Assembly (NCBI GenBank): GCA_947687605.1
Contig: CANTUT010000949.1
Span: 124,001-188,000, forward strand
Direction: 5' to 3'
Length of the DNA: 64,000 bases
DNA from: Reutealis trisperma
Lineage: Eukaryota > Streptophyta > Magnoliopsida > Malpighiales > Euphorbiaceae
Made by a program: the position numbers and the translations under genes. Below, piece by piece: positions 11,540-23,520 of the stretch (its first letter is position 1; every line of letters starts with the position of its first letter). The notes under the pieces were generated by a model. The model made no database searches. It saw nothing but the letters and a program-made list of their open reading frames with translations, and was not told the origin of the DNA.

Positions 11540-12085
11540 TTATAATTGAATGCTTTTTTATTTTAATTAAATATAATTAACTATATATTAAATAATAATT
11601 ATTTTATTCTCTCTTTATTATAATAAATTTATTTTTTATTTAAATTAAATTAAATTATTAAATTATTAAATTATAATAATTATAAATTTGTAACATAATT
11701 AACTATATATTAAATAATAATTATTTTATTCTTTTCTTATTCTTTGAATTTTTTATTTTTCTTATTTAAATTAAATATAATTTTATATTAAATATAATTA
11801 ATTATATATTAAATAATAACTATTTTATTCTTTTCTTATTCTAATTGAATTCATCTTTTCTTATTTAAATTAATTATGATTACATATTAAATATAATTAA
11901 TTATATATTAAATAATAATTATTTTATTATTTCCTTATTATAATTGAATTCTTGATTTATTATATAAATTAAATACAATTAGATAATTATATTTTTAATT
12001 AATAAATGATTATATTACTTATCATAAATGAACAATTAAAAAAAACTTAATAAGATACTCTTACGTAAATGTGCTTTCCCTTCAT

Positions 12086-12150
<65 letters not shown>
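11540..12150 (+). repeat. AT-rich tandem repeat plus (AT)n, copy 1 of an inverted pair
   Basis: Four to five diverged units of about 80 bp, each holding TATATTAAATAATAATTATT followed by TTATTCTTTTCTTATTCTA-TTGAATTC. They are followed by a unique part (AATTAATAAATGATTATATT, GTAAATGTGCTTTCC) and an (AT)n run at about 12089-12146. The same series in the same order appears inverted at 16029-16470, (AT)n included. Confidence 0.7.
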
Positions 12151-13170
12151 AGGAAAGTAACGATTTCATAAAAAAAAAAAATACAATTGAATACCGAATA
12201 TGAAAATTTAAAATTTGAATATTAAACAACAAGACCAATAAACTAGCAACACCTCAATTGCAAATATGATCAATATGCTCAATATGATCCATATGCTCAA
12301 AGCACGATTCCGTAACTGATATTTGATCAATTCTTATTGAAAATATCTGTTAAGTATCAACACCTCAATTTTAGTTTTAGCACCAGATCAAAGTTTTATT
12401 GGCAATTTTATTATTTATTTAATTTTATAAATTATAAAATATGTTTAAATTTTACAAAATTTAAATAAAATTATTCTATTTTTATTGATTTATTCAAGTT
12501 TTATAATTAAAACTCAACTCTCCAGTCAAATGCGGCGCCCTTTTATGTATATATACGGACCTGTTTTATTTATTTTTATTAATAATTTGTATGTGGAGAT
12601 TTTTTTTTTTTCCTTGCTAATTACACAATGAAATTTTAATTAAATATTAGCAAAAAAGGAAAAAAGAAAAAGAAAAAAAGGAGCTTTTGGATGGCAACTG
12701 GTTATAAAAAGCTCTTGGGACAGTACAGACCCGTGATGGTAACAGGCTACCGGTACCTCAAATCATTTTCTTATTAAACCTGCCAGTAGCTTTTGCTCGA
12801 AAATAGGAAAACCATATTAAAACTACGAAAACCAAAACAAGGAACGTACAAAAAAAATGAAGTTATACCAAATACTCCAATAAATAAATAAAAAGAGACT
12901 TGCCACCAATGAGGTTGTTACAATGTTGTACAAAGTTTAGGCTAATTACAAAATAAATAGACAAATTGTCTATTTTTTCAATTCTGTTACCAACTTGATT
13001 TTTATCAATTAAATTGTTAAAATATTTAAAATGATACAATATTATTAATTAAGTTGTCAAACTATTTTTATCAATTCTTTTCACTTCATATTGGGTTAAC
13101 CTTTTTTATTTAAAGAAAATATTAAAAGTTAACATTAATATAATGTTAAAAAAAAAACCAAATTTATCAT
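12151..13170. other. AT-rich non-coding stretch
   Basis: No gene visible. A small direct repeat (ATCAATATGCTCAATATGATCC / ATATGCTCAA) lies at 12265-12300, and AACACCTCAATT occurs at 12248 and 12359. A short GC-richer island (12535-12760) has no recognisable content. Confidence 0.4.
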
Positions 13171-13179
13171 TAAAAGAAT

Positions 13180-13955
13180 GTCTAATTACCTAAAAAATCT
13201 TGAACTACAAAGTATTCAATAATTTTATCTAATTCTTTTTAAATTTTCATACAAATACCTATACTTTAAATTTTTTAACAATTTCATAATATTCTTTCAG
13301 ATTTTTCACACAAATACCTATAGTTCTTTTATATTTTTCACACAAATACTTATATATTTAATTTTTCTAAAATACAATCTAACAATAGAAATACAAAAAT
13401 ACGGTAACTTCTTATGAATTACATCACCTGTTGCCTTAATCGACACTGAAAGAATTTTCTATCTGAGTTTTTTAACTCCAATTCATTAATTAATAATTCA
13501 GTATTACTATGCATGCACACAATTTTAGGCATCGAAACAATGAAGTTAAAATTTTGTATTGATTCAATCCTTGAGACATTATGACAAAAATTTGAGATTT
13601 ATTTAAACACACCATTTTGAGCATGTTAGATGAGTAAACATTATTTTACTGACTCATTTTCTTTTCGTTTTACACTAAAAATTAAACATTAGCAAAAACT
13701 ACTATGTTTTTTTTTTTTTTTTGGTCACCGAATTTTATTTTAGAAAAATAAAAATCAAAGTATAGACATTTGTGAAAAAAATATGATAAAATTGTTAAAA
13801 AAATTGAAGAATAGACATTTGTATAAAAAATTTGAAAGAATAGGATAAAATCGTTAAAAATTTTGAAGTATATGCATTTGTATAGAAAATATGAAAAAAT
13901 AGAATAAAATTATTAAACATTATATATAATTTAAGATTTTTCAGGTAATTAGGCC
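13180..13955. mobile_element. Non-autonomous MULE-like TIR element, 776 bp
   Basis: The left end (GTCTAATTACCTAAAAAATC) and the reverse complement of the right end (GGCCTAATTACCTGAAAAAT) open terminal inverted repeats of about 210 bp, sharing ATACAAATRCCTATACTT-like blocks and TTTTTCTAAAATA at their inner ends. Flanks are TAAAAGAAT (13171-13179) and TAAAAAAAT (13956-13964), 8 of 9 identical, as expected for a Mutator-type 9-bp duplication. There is no transposase, and the roughly 350-bp centre has no frame. Confidence 0.75.
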
Positions 13956-13964
13956 TAAAAAAAT

Positions 13965-15480
13965 TAAGTTTTTGAATTTTATTAAAATATTGACTCTTGT
14001 TAATTAATTTAGCTACAGAATTTACGCATAAGTAAAAAAGCTAAAAATGAATCAATAAAAATATTATAAAATGATACTAAATCTATATATTTGGATATTA
14101 GAAATATAATAGACTACATTGATAATGAGGTTTTTTTATCTGAATTCCTAGCATGTAAGTTATAAGATTTAATTATTTAAATGCCCCAAAAATTAAGTTT
14201 ACAAAGACAAATCCAATTAAAAAAAAAAACCATAAATCCATATAAAACATGTTTATATACGATATATCATAATCCAATTATTAATATGGAGAAGAAAGAG
14301 GTGATGATTTTTTCTTCTATCATTGGGCATTTTTCTCTCTTTCTTTTTATTATTACCGGGAAAGTACTATTGAGAGAGAAATTCAGAGAGGAAGTGAGGG
14401 GCGAATAGTCTGTAGTTTTTTTATTTTTCAGTCATAATTATTTTCTCTTTCTATCTGTTTACACATATACAGGGGCCAAAGTAGAAAATTTTATTTTGGA
14501 GAGGAAATTATTACGATAACCCGAAAAAAAAATAAAGGTCATTTTTTTTTATTTTTCTAATAATTTTTGTTTTAAAAAAATCATAACGAATTGTAATTTT
14601 CATAAAAATATATTTTTAATTAAATAAATTTTATTGATATTCCATTTTATAGAATAAGAACTTATTAAATAATTTTAACATTTAAAATTATTTATAAATA
14701 TTTAATTTTTGAGGACTAATTAAATATTTAGAAGGATTAATTAAAAAATTAAAATAATTATATAGGGATATAATGTACACCTTCAAATGAGTCAGGGGGG
14801 CTAAGTCTCCCGCATGTCCTCTTAATTTATGCCCCTACATTTGTATATATATATGTTTGTATTCACACGTGTGTATGATTTATTAATAGACATATATATG
14901 ATTTAACAATAAATTCATATTTGTATTATTATATTAATATTAACCTTCAATATCAATTCGTTTTAATAGTATTATATTATTTTGAATAATTTGATCATTT
15001 AATTAAAAGAAAAAATCAAAGTTTTGATGATAGAATTTTGAAAAAATAAAGTTTAAGTTTCTTTTTTTTTTTTTTTTAAGCCTAAAGTTTAAAATAACTT
15101 CAGTTTATTGAGGGGCAGTTCGTACATTGAAATTTGAGCATTTGATTCGAATATAATCCGGAATAAATTAATATTAACACATTTTTTTGAAAAATTTCAA
15201 AATTATTAAAAAAATATATTTTTAAAAAATTTCAAAATTATTAAAAAAAAAATCCAAACATTCCCAAAACTCATAAAATATATCTTAATATGATTTAAAT
15301 TTTTTTTTTTGACAGTTAACCTAATTCATAATCTCATCTATTTGAAATTTGAATTAAGCTAACTCAAAATTTGGTTGGACACAAAATAAATTAAATATTT
15401 ACAAGAACGTTTATTCTTGGAAGTAAAAAGTTTCGAAATTGAGTTATTTTCTCCACACTAAATAAGATTTCGCCTTTACA
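13965..15480. other. AT-rich non-coding stretch
   Basis: No supported gene. It contains poly-T runs and a short tandem duplication around AAAATTTCAAAATTATTAAA at about 15187-15250. A 75-codon open frame at 14181-14408 has low-complexity composition and no recognised domain. Confidence 0.4.
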
Positions 15481-15491
15481 ATAAGTATAAA

Positions 15492-15692
15492 TAAATAAGA
15501 AATACTATATATTTTCTTTTTTTTACCTTTTTCTATTTTCTCTTCTTTCTTATAATGACATAAAATTATATTAAATTTTATACATACAACATACACAACT
15601 CTAACATTATACACAAATCTGACTTATTTGTTATAATAAAAAGAGAAAAAAATAAGAAAAAAAAAACAAAAGATATTTAATATTTCTTATAA
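15492..15692. mobile_element. Possible MITE of about 200 bp
   Basis: The left end ATAAGAAATACTATATATTTTC and the reverse complement of the right end ATAAGAAATATTAAATATCTTT are similar over about 35 bp, with a T-rich stretch next to each. Flanks do not give a clear target duplication. The low-complexity ends make chance similarity possible. Confidence 0.4.
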
Positions 15693-16028
15693 GGAGATAA
15701 TTGTCCGTTGTGTAACCAATAGTTTATCCATTGTGTAACCAATAGTTCCTCTCATAAATAAAAAAGAAAATAGAAAAATAAATGAGTTAAATCCAAAATC
15801 TTCCGATCCGAATTTTGGCTAGGTTGTGGTGTTAAATCCAAAATCTAACACCAGCACTTTTGGCAACTTTTAATATATGGCTAGGTCATCGTTGACATAA
15901 TCGGAGCCGGCGGAACTGCATTTTACTTTCCGCTAACAAAACGTTATCAGTTTGCTAAAATACGCATTATAACCATGTAATCAATGATAATAATGTGACA
16001 ATTAAAAAAACATTGAGATATACTTTAA
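15693..16028. other. Non-coding stretch with two small direct repeats
   Basis: TTGTGTAACCAATAGTT occurs twice in succession (15708-15746), and TTAAATCCAAAATCT twice (about 15787 and 15834). No gene visible. Confidence 0.5.
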
Positions 16029-16033
16029 ATGGC

Positions 16034-16092
<59 letters not shown>

Positions 16093-16470
16093 GAAATAAG
16101 CACATTTACATAAAAATCCTTTACTAAATTATTTTTAATTAAAAATTTATGATGATAGGCAATATAATCATTTATTAATTAAATAATATAATTATTTAAT
16201 TTATTTAATTTGAATAATGAATAATGAATTCAATTAGAATAAGAAAATAATTATTATATAATATATAATTAATTATATTTAATATCTAATTATATTTAAG
16301 TTAAATAAGGAAAGAAGAATTTAATTAGAATAAGAAAAAAATAAAATAATTATTATTTAATATCTAATTATATTTAATTTACATAAGAAAATAACAAATT
16401 TAATTAGAACAAAAGAATAAAAATAATTATTATTTAATATATAAACAATAATTATTTAATATATTATAAA
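16029..16470 (-). repeat. AT-rich tandem repeat plus (AT)n, inverted copy 2
   Basis: Reverse-complement counterpart of 11540-12150: the (AT)n run (about 16036-16089), then AAGCACATTTACATAAAAAT, then AATATAATCATTTATTAATT, then several units carrying GAATTCAATTAGAATAAGAA and AATAATTATTATTTAATAT. The two copies face each other across 3.9 kb, with the AT runs inward. Confidence 0.7.
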
Positions 16471-17040
16471 TGCATTGCGTGAAAACATCACTTTAACTTT
16501 ATATTCCTACAAATTATACTACTATAAATATAGTATTAACAAGGTATAGTTTATATGTATATTTAATATTTTGTTATTGTATTGATGTAATAGAATAACC
16601 AAAAATAGAAAATAATTAAAGAAAATTTATAATTTGAGTACTTTTATTTCTAGCATTAATATTCAATTTCTTTAAAATTTTTAAATAAAATAAAATAAAT
16701 TAATTCTCATTTGCATTTTATATCATATTCTTAATTAATCTCCCTCTCCTCATTCACTTTTTATTATATTATTTTAAAATATTTATGTAAGAATTGGACA
16801 TTGTGATTAAATTATTTTTGTTATACAATTAATTTATTAATATAACCATTAAATTAGAGTTTTTTTTTTTGGTTTATGATATAATGTGACGTAACATGGT
16901 AATTCAATTATATATAATTAATATTGAATTAACATTGATGTTAAATTCACAAACGATACATTTAATCATAATGTAAATGTATAATAGGTTTTTTATTGAA
17001 ATGAAAAAAAAAATAATTGTATTCTTTAAACGTGTCATGT
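16471..17040. other. AT-rich non-coding stretch
   Basis: About 0.57 kb without gene, tandem repeat or terminal repeat that I can support. Confidence 0.4.
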
Positions 17041-17043
17041 TCG

Positions 17044-17300
17044 GGTTTTAAAACAACGATGCATATAAATACTGAAAAAATTATTGATTTTCTAGAGGAG
17101 GAAAAATTAAGTTATTATATGTCAGAGATTAAGTTTATCAAAACTAATAAAAATATACAATCTATATTAAAATTATAAGAAAAGAATAGAAGTATCAAAT
17201 ATTAACATAAAAATCAATTTATAATTAATAATTAGGCAATATATCAATAACAAAATAAATTAAAAATTATAATAAAACATACATATTAATTCATTTGTTT
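17044..17300 (+). repeat. Direct repeat, left copy (about 230 bp)
   Basis: Shares with 18041-18270 the order TTTTAAAA-AA(C/T)GATGCATATA-A-ACT, ATTTTCT(A/G)GAGGA, TATCAAAACTAATAAAAA-ATACAATCTA, AACAAAATAAATTAAAAA. The copies lie 1 kb apart in the same orientation. They might be degenerate LTRs, but no TG/CA ends, PBS or PPT were found. Confidence 0.6.
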
Positions 17301-18040
17301 TCTTTTCTCCAATATATTTTTGAATATAAGAATATCATACAAAATTGTAAGAAATAATTTATTTAAATATGTTTGACTTATCTTCTTTTAATATTGTATA
17401 TGTATTAAAATGTAAATTTGTTTAAACTGTTTTTTCTTATAAGGAAGAAAGATAGTTATGATATTATTTTAAGAATAGTTTATAGGATGTGGTAGCTAAA
17501 GAGTCTGAATTCAATCTAAATCTTGCATTATTTGTGAAATTGGTTTATGTAAAATATTTGAATACATTAAGGGAATGGTTATAGAGAATCATTAGTGATA
17601 ACTGATAATATCTCAGATACATAAACAAGTGATAGTAGTTCGAATATGGATAGATTTTTGATGGAATTAAGATCTAATTTTAAGAAGTTAGTGTCATAGA
17701 TATCAAAGTGAAAATCAGAATTAATGTGAGTGTTGATGTGGATTCAAATAGCAATAATAAGTATATTGTTGATGATATAGAATCTGTGCATATCAGTGGT
17801 ATAAAAATAGAGTTAGATAGTCAATTTAATCTATTCAATTGAAAATCAGCGGTCAGTCCATTTCGGTTCATTAAAAACTAAAATAATGGTAAAATAGTCA
17901 TTTTACCAGTTTTAACTAGTCAAACATGTGTTAATGGAAATCTTTTATAAAATGACTAAAAAATAAAAAAAAATAAAGAAATTTTGTCCAAATGGTTCAA
18001 CTAGTAGAAACGTGAATCGATAACATGTTTGATTGAGTCA
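17301..18040. other. Non-coding interval between direct repeats
   Basis: About 0.74 kb with no frame of useful length and no recognisable domain. If the flanking repeats are LTRs, this would be the interior of a very small element. Confidence 0.4.
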
Positions 18041-18270
18041 CTAGTATGGTTTTTAAAATAATGGTGCATATAGACACTAGAAAAATTATTATTAATTTTC
18101 TGGAGGAAAAGAAATGAAGTTATAATGTTCAAAGAGATCAATTTTATCAAAACTAATAAAAACATACAATCTACATTGAAATTATGATAAAACAATAGAC
18201 AACATAATAATAACAAAATAAATTAAAAAATAATAATAATATATATTCATTAATGTCTTTACTTTATTTT
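18041..18270 (+). repeat. Direct repeat, right copy
   Basis: Second copy of the repeat at 17044-17300, somewhat shorter and diverged. An apparent minus-strand frame overlaps it but has no recognisable features. Confidence 0.6.
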
Positions 18271-18309
18271 GTTATTGTTATATTGTCTATTTAAAATCAT
18301 TCTAAATAA

Positions 18310-18440
18310 ATCAATGGCCATGAAGTATTTAACGATGACAAACACAAGGTACTAAAGTGTTACAAAAAAAATATCAGCTCCCAATTAAAATAAACGTCAA
18401 ACTACAGAATAATTTACTGTATTTTTCCCTAATACTTATA
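18310..18440 (+). repeat. Copy of the O-methyltransferase upstream sequence
   Basis: Contains CATGAAGTATTTAACGATG..ACAAACAC, a short A-run, CCAATTAAAATAAACGTCAAA and TTTACTGTATTTTTCCC. The same blocks in the same order occur at 33080-33200, about 280-400 bp upstream of the O-methyltransferase ATG. No methyltransferase exon follows here; a MITE begins at 18456. It may be a relic of a duplicated gene promoter or simply another dispersed repeat. Confidence 0.55.
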
Positions 18441-18455
18441 TGTTAATATTAACAA

Positions 18456-18738
18456 GGAAAAATGTGGAAAAAAGACCTTCAACTATTACATGGTTGTCTA
18501 ATAAGACCTTATGACTTTTGTGGCTCATTTTAAATTTTAAATTTTATTTGTTTATTTTTTCCAAATTGGCTTGTTTAGCCCAAAACAAACAGAGCCTTTA
18601 ACTCATATATATATATTTTTCCCTCTTTTGTGCTAAATGGGCTAATTTGAAATAAAAAGTTTAAAATGAGTCACAAAAGGTCGAAAGGGCTTATTAGATA
18701 ATTTTATGATAGTTAGATTTTTTTTTTGCACCTTTTCC
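18456..18738. mobile_element. MULE-type MITE, 283 bp, with 10-bp target duplication
   Basis: Terminal inverted repeats of about 80 bp: the left end GGAAAAATGTGGAAAAAAG matches the reverse complement of the right end, GGAAAAGGTGCAAAAAAAA, and both continue through TCTAATAAG-CC and TGACTCATTTTAAA-like blocks. Flanks are ATATTAACAA (18446-18455) and ATATTGACAA (18739-18748), 9 of 10 identical. The length of repeats and duplication fits the Mutator superfamily. No coding capacity. Confidence 0.8.
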
Positions 18739-18748
18739 ATATTGACAA

Positions 18749-19492
18749 ATTATACAAGATTTTTTTAATAAAAAAACTAATTTTTTAATAAAAAACCTTT
18801 AATAAAAAAAAAACTAAGTATGTTAATCATTATTCTATTTCATCTGATTTAGGACCAGGTTAAACAAATTGTTTCATCTGATTTAGGACCAGTTTAAGCA
18901 TTGATATCCAAATTTAAGATACTACCATAAGGCGTATTAACCATTTGAGTATTCTTGTTTCATTTGGCTTAGGTCAATGGTTTACACACTGATGTCCTAA
19001 TTTAAGACATCTCATAGGATGCATTGACCATTTGAATATTGTTAAAAGACTCAGAATCTTTTTTTGCAGGATCATGGCAACTCACAAAATCTGATTTAAG
19101 TAGTAGAGCCAATATTTAGATATCATATGTAACAGGATGCATTATGAGAGGATCAAATAAGTGTGTGGATACATCTTTATCACTGTGCCATTATGTCAAA
19201 AAGTACAAAGTGGTTGTAGTGATTTATACTTTAGGGTTTGTATTTTTTTTTTTCTCTTTTGCAAAAAGAGTTATGAAGTTCTTTTCTTTAACAATTTAGG
19301 TTTCACCACGACTACAGCTGCTAGGACTGAAACTTTCTCAATCTTTAATTTATATGCACAAGAGAAGAACCATAAGCCCAATATAATTTTATTCTCTTAA
19401 TCACCTTCTCTTTCTCTATTCTTGAAAAGCTCTTTATTTCGGTGATGCCATTTCATCTCTTAAATCTCTCCTTTATTATCTTTTGCTATTTG
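18749..19492. other. Non-coding stretch with short tandem duplications
   Basis: TTTCATCTGATTTAGGACCAG is repeated in tandem (18839-18892), and the block from TTTAAGATAC to CCATTTGAGTATT is repeated in diverged form about 90 bp later (18913-18950 and 19001-19040). A 79-codon frame at 19161-19400 has no recognisable domain and I do not call it a gene. Confidence 0.45.
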
Positions 19493-19882
19493 TAGCATCC
19501 TCAACAATCTTCCTATTCTCAATCCTTTCTCAAAAATGGGGAGCCAAACTCAATTATTAACTTTCTCTAGCATCCTTCTAAATTATAACCTCTTTCTTTA
19601 AAATTTTTAAGGAGCCACATTCTTTTTCCTCAAATTTAAGGAGTGATAAAATGGCTCCTTATTAATTTTTTATTATTTCATCTTTTTTTTTTTTAAATTT
19701 CTTCTCTCTTCTTCTTTATTCTTATTATTTTTTCCTAAATAGTTTTATTAAAAAAAAATTATACAAAGAGTGAAATAAAAAATGTTGTTGGAGTATACAT
19801 AATTTTCAAAATAAGTTAAAATAAGATATTAAATTGTTTATAATATAATAGAAACTGAGACAAAATATTATTGGAGATGCTA
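19493..19882. mobile_element. Possible TIR element of about 390 bp
   Basis: The left end TAGCATCCTCAACAAT and the reverse complement of the right end TAGCATCTCCAATAAT share 13 of 16 positions. A TAGCATCTCCAATAAT-type end is common among plant MITEs as I recall. No clear target duplication was seen. Confidence 0.45.
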
Positions 19883-20192
19883 TTAATCATCAATTCTTTA
19901 TTTTGTCGTCACTCATTAACAAGTTTGCATATCGTTATTTCTCCCCTTCTTTAGAAACTCAAAAGTATATCAATAGATCAATATATCAAATATTTCTCTC
20001 ATATTTTTGGATTTCATAATGGTTTCAAAATATTTATTTATTTATTTATTTTCAATTTCAATGAAGCATTTTAAAAGTGTGTTCTTATTTTTTATTTTTA
20101 GTGGCCCCTATATGCTTAGTTGGGTGCCATGTTATAATTTTTTTTTATTAGTATTAAATGTCACAATCAGTGTCATGTAATTATAATTTTTT

Positions 20193-21380
20193 GGGTAAGA
20201 TATTATTTAATATGTGATATTTGCCTTAAATATAATTTGATCTCTGCAGTTTAGAAATGACTTCTTTAATTCTTAATATTTCATTTCATTATAATAATTA
20301 ATCATTTTGTCTATTTTTTATTTTCTGTTAAAAAATTAAAAAGTAATTATAAAAATAATAAAAGTAATTTTAAATCCAAAAATTATCCCTCCACATCTCT
20401 CCACCTTGTTTTCCATGATTGAAACAACTACAATGCGAAAAATTGCAACACAAAAGCAAAGCTGGGCTCTGATCAACGTTGGAGAAGATCACTGGAGAAC
20501 CTGAATAAACAATAAATTTATTATGATCAGTGACAAATGAAGGACAAAGCTGACTATGGAATGCAGTAGATTTGCCTCTCATTGTTCTAAAACAATCTCA
20601 GTGGTTATTATCAACAAAGAGTCTGGAGTGGTTTTGAATTGGGATGATTTTGAATTATATTAATAATTAATTAATAACAAATTTACAGCACAATGAAAAC
20701 ATATTTAAGAGCTAATGAGGTAGAGATGAAATTATATGTTTTGTTTAATAATGGAGATGTCTTTGACCAAAAAAAAAAAAAAAAAGAAGGAAGTTTAAAT
20801 AATGGAGATGAAAGATAAAAGGTAATAAAAGGTAAAGGGTAAAAGTTAAGTCAATCTTAGGAAAATGAAACATTAATATAATGCAGGTTTGGCTTTGATG
20901 TCTCTCTTTCTCTCTCTATTGTTTATGTCATGCAAGTTTGGATTTTTGGCTTTTATGTCCCTCTCTCTTTTGTTTATGTCTTGTAGGTTTGGATTTTTTT
21001 TTTCTTGTAGATTTGGCTTTTTATGTCTTGCAGGTTTGGATTTTTTTAATTAATTTGTCTAATTTGTAAATTTAAATTTTTTTTAATATGTAAATTTAGT
21101 TTTGATTAATTTGAGAATTAATTTATTAATTGACTTTTTGGGTTTAATTGGAGAGAGTGAGGGTGAGAAGGTGTGAATGAGAGAGAAGGCATCAAATAGA
21201 ATATTTAATTGTAATTGAAGGGCATTTTAGACATTTCATAAAATTTTAATAGAAAAACTAACATAAAAACTATTTAGTGTAACAAAATGAAATTTCAAGA
21301 ATTAAAAAACTTAATTCTCAAAGTGCAGCGACCAAGTTATTATTTAACGCAAATTTTAGGAATTAAATAGTGCTTTACCC
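20193..21380. mobile_element. Non-autonomous MULE, 1188 bp, perfect 9-bp target duplication
   Basis: Begins GGGTAAGATATTATTTAA; the reverse complement of the right end reads GGGTAAAGCACTATTTAA. The terminal inverted repeats extend about 170 bp through TCGCTGCACTTTGAGAA-like and TTAATTCTT-A-ATTTCATTT blocks. Flanks are TAATTTTTT at 20184-20192 and TAATTTTTT at 21381-21389, identical. The interior (about 20370-21190) has no transposase. It includes a GC-richer part at 20380-20640, with a 70-codon minus-strand frame (MRGKSTAFHS), and a TTTGGATTT/TATGTC-rich repetitive part (20885-21050). It could carry captured host sequence. Confidence 0.85.
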
Positions 21381-21458
21381 TAATTTTTTTTTATTACTTT
21401 TCTCAATATTGTATAACAATTTGTTAAAGGTAGAATATGTGTGGAAACTCTTTCATTG

Positions 21459-21593
<135 letters not shown>

Positions 21594-21610
21594 TTAAAAA
21601 AAGTAATTTT

Positions 21611-21764
21611 CTCTTGTTTGGAAAGAGAGGAAAAATAAAAAAAAATTATTTTCTATCATGTATTTCTCTCCATTTTAGAAGGAAAATAGAAATAAACAGT
21701 GGGAAAAAAAGAGGGTGAAAAATAAAGTTATTTTTTCTTTATTTTCCACTCATCCAAACAAGAG
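21611..21764. mobile_element. Short MITE, about 154 bp
   Basis: The left end CTCTTGTTTGGAAAGAGAGG and the reverse complement of the right end CTCTTGTTTGGATGAGTGG open inverted repeats that continue through GGAAAATAAA. The whole unit could fold into one hairpin. No unambiguous target duplication was found. Confidence 0.65.
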
Positions 21765-21765
21765 G

Positions 21766-22778
21766 CAGCCTGTTTGGTTTATAAATTCATAATTCTTCTG
21801 ATTAGTCTTAATCCTAGTTTAGTTGAACTATAAGATTAATTATGTTAAATATGGTTTGGAACATAAATTTTAATCTATAATATTAAGTAATCATACTTTT
21901 ATAATCCTATATATGATAAGATATATTAATGAATGAGATAAATTATTAAAATAATTGAATTATTTAAACACATTTTGCCCTATATATAAAACACTATTGA
22001 ATGAGAGAGCTTTTAAGATTTGCATGAATAATCAAAATGCTGAGCTCCAAGCGAATGTGATTGGTTGGAGTGGGGGAAATGGAGTTCCTATATACAAAGA
22101 TTTCATGGTGCTTATTGGACAAAAAGGAACCAAAAACTCTACAATCTATGAGTTGCTTTGCATCTTTGGCACGATCATTTTTCAAGTTTACTATGATTCT
22201 ATTCTAAATGGAATTGAAATATTTAGATTGATAGATTTAGAAATCCATATAGCATCCATGTCAAAAAAAAAAAATAAATAAATAAAAAAAATCAAAACCA
22301 AAACATAATCGGATAAAAATTGTTGCCATTTTTGGTGGTTTTGTATTAGGCTTTTTTGTGCTCTCTCTATTAATCATATTTATTGTTATAAAATTTGTGT
22401 TTTTTTTTTTCTTTTTTTCTTGGGGTTAATGATAATGGAGAAATAAATTAGAAAACTAAGGCCATTTTTGAAACATAAAGAAAAAAAAAAAAAAAAGAGG
22501 CTATTTTAGGGACTAAAATTTTATAAATAATGGGATTAGTAATCCCATTAGATAGGGATTGATAAAGACATGGGGAGGGAGGGTAGTTAAGTTTTAGATA
22601 ACACTGATCTCATGAGTTAACTAAGTCTTGGGATTATTAAACCCACCAGAATCATATATACCAAACTTAGTATTATTTACTAATACTACGGCTTAATTAA
22701 ACAGATCATATATATCAAACTTAGTATTATTTACTAATATTGCAGCTTAATTAAACAATCTCATATACCAAATGAGCT
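21766..22778. mobile_element. Possible TIR element, about 1 kb
   Basis: The left side has CAGCCTGTTTGGTTTATAA and the reverse complement of the right side CAGCTCATTTGGTATATGA. The right end carries a tandem duplication of a 55-bp block (ATCATATATA-CAAACTTAGT ... CTTAATTAAAC) at 22648-22760. The terminal similarity is short, and the 108-codon frame inside (21955-22281) has no recognisable domain. Confidence 0.4.
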
Positions 22779-22799
22779 GTAAGAGTTTATTTAATCGTC

Positions 22800-23454
22800 A
22801 TTAAAGAGATTAGATATTGTTAACGTGGCCCAAAATTAAGCCTAGTTATTGGAAGGACTGACGTGTAAATTATATCTATTTTACTTGATAGTGTATATAA
22901 TCACTTGGGTCCATTTTGTGCATAGTGAGCTCTTTTACCTTGTATTTTTGCCTGATTAGGGTTAGGGTTTTTCCTGATTAAATTTTAGTTTACTTTAATG
23001 TCATTGTAATTCTTTATAAATAGTCTTGTAAATACCTTTGTACGTTTTTCATCACTTAGTTCAATATAAAATCAAATTCATTAAAAAATTCCTTGTGTGG
23101 TCATTATCATGAATTGGTGGCCATTGCCTATATATTCAGCCTTTGATTGATAGCTACATAACTATATATCAGACCCTCAAGTGACATTGGATGACACTGG
23201 ATGCCTAAATACAATAGTTTCAGGTTACTTTTTCCCTTTGTACTGATTCCTAGACTAAAATTGACGGCGCTCTGATGCCTATGCACTACATATCTAGGTT
23301 ACTTTTACTATTCAGTTAATATAAAAATATGTCAAAAAATAACTGAATTTGATAGGCTGATAGTATTGAAATAGGAATCCTATTAAAATAATCTAAAGGT
23401 TTTAATCTTAATTAATATGTTTAGGGCTAATTTTAGAGTTAATATCTTTTTGTT
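22800..23454 (+). repeat. Possible LTR tail upstream of a gag-like fragment
   Basis: A plant promoter-like stretch: TTTATAAATAGTCTTGTAA (about 23013-23031) followed by a short leader and AATATAAAATCAAATTC. It resembles the R-U5 part of an LTR, but no PBS or matching second copy was found in the window. Confidence 0.3.
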
Positions 23455-23520
23455 ATGCCTAATGGGACCATCTTAATGAGGAATATGTCAAACATTGGAA
23501 ATGAAGGCCGTAATATGAAG

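Noticed and set aside
11540..16470. Calling the inverted AT-rich arms one large TIR transposon
   Set aside because: No target duplication or defined ends were found; two independent copies are equally likely, so only the repeats are annotated.
17044..18270. Small LTR retrotransposon defined by the 230-bp direct repeats
   Set aside because: No TG/CA ends, PBS, PPT or target duplication visible.
19161..19400. 79-codon frame
   Set aside because: Poly-Phe low complexity and no homologous pattern.
21955..22281. 108-codon frame within a putative TIR element
   Set aside because: No recognisable domain; ordinary length for chance in AT-rich DNA; ends in a Lys-rich low-complexity tail.
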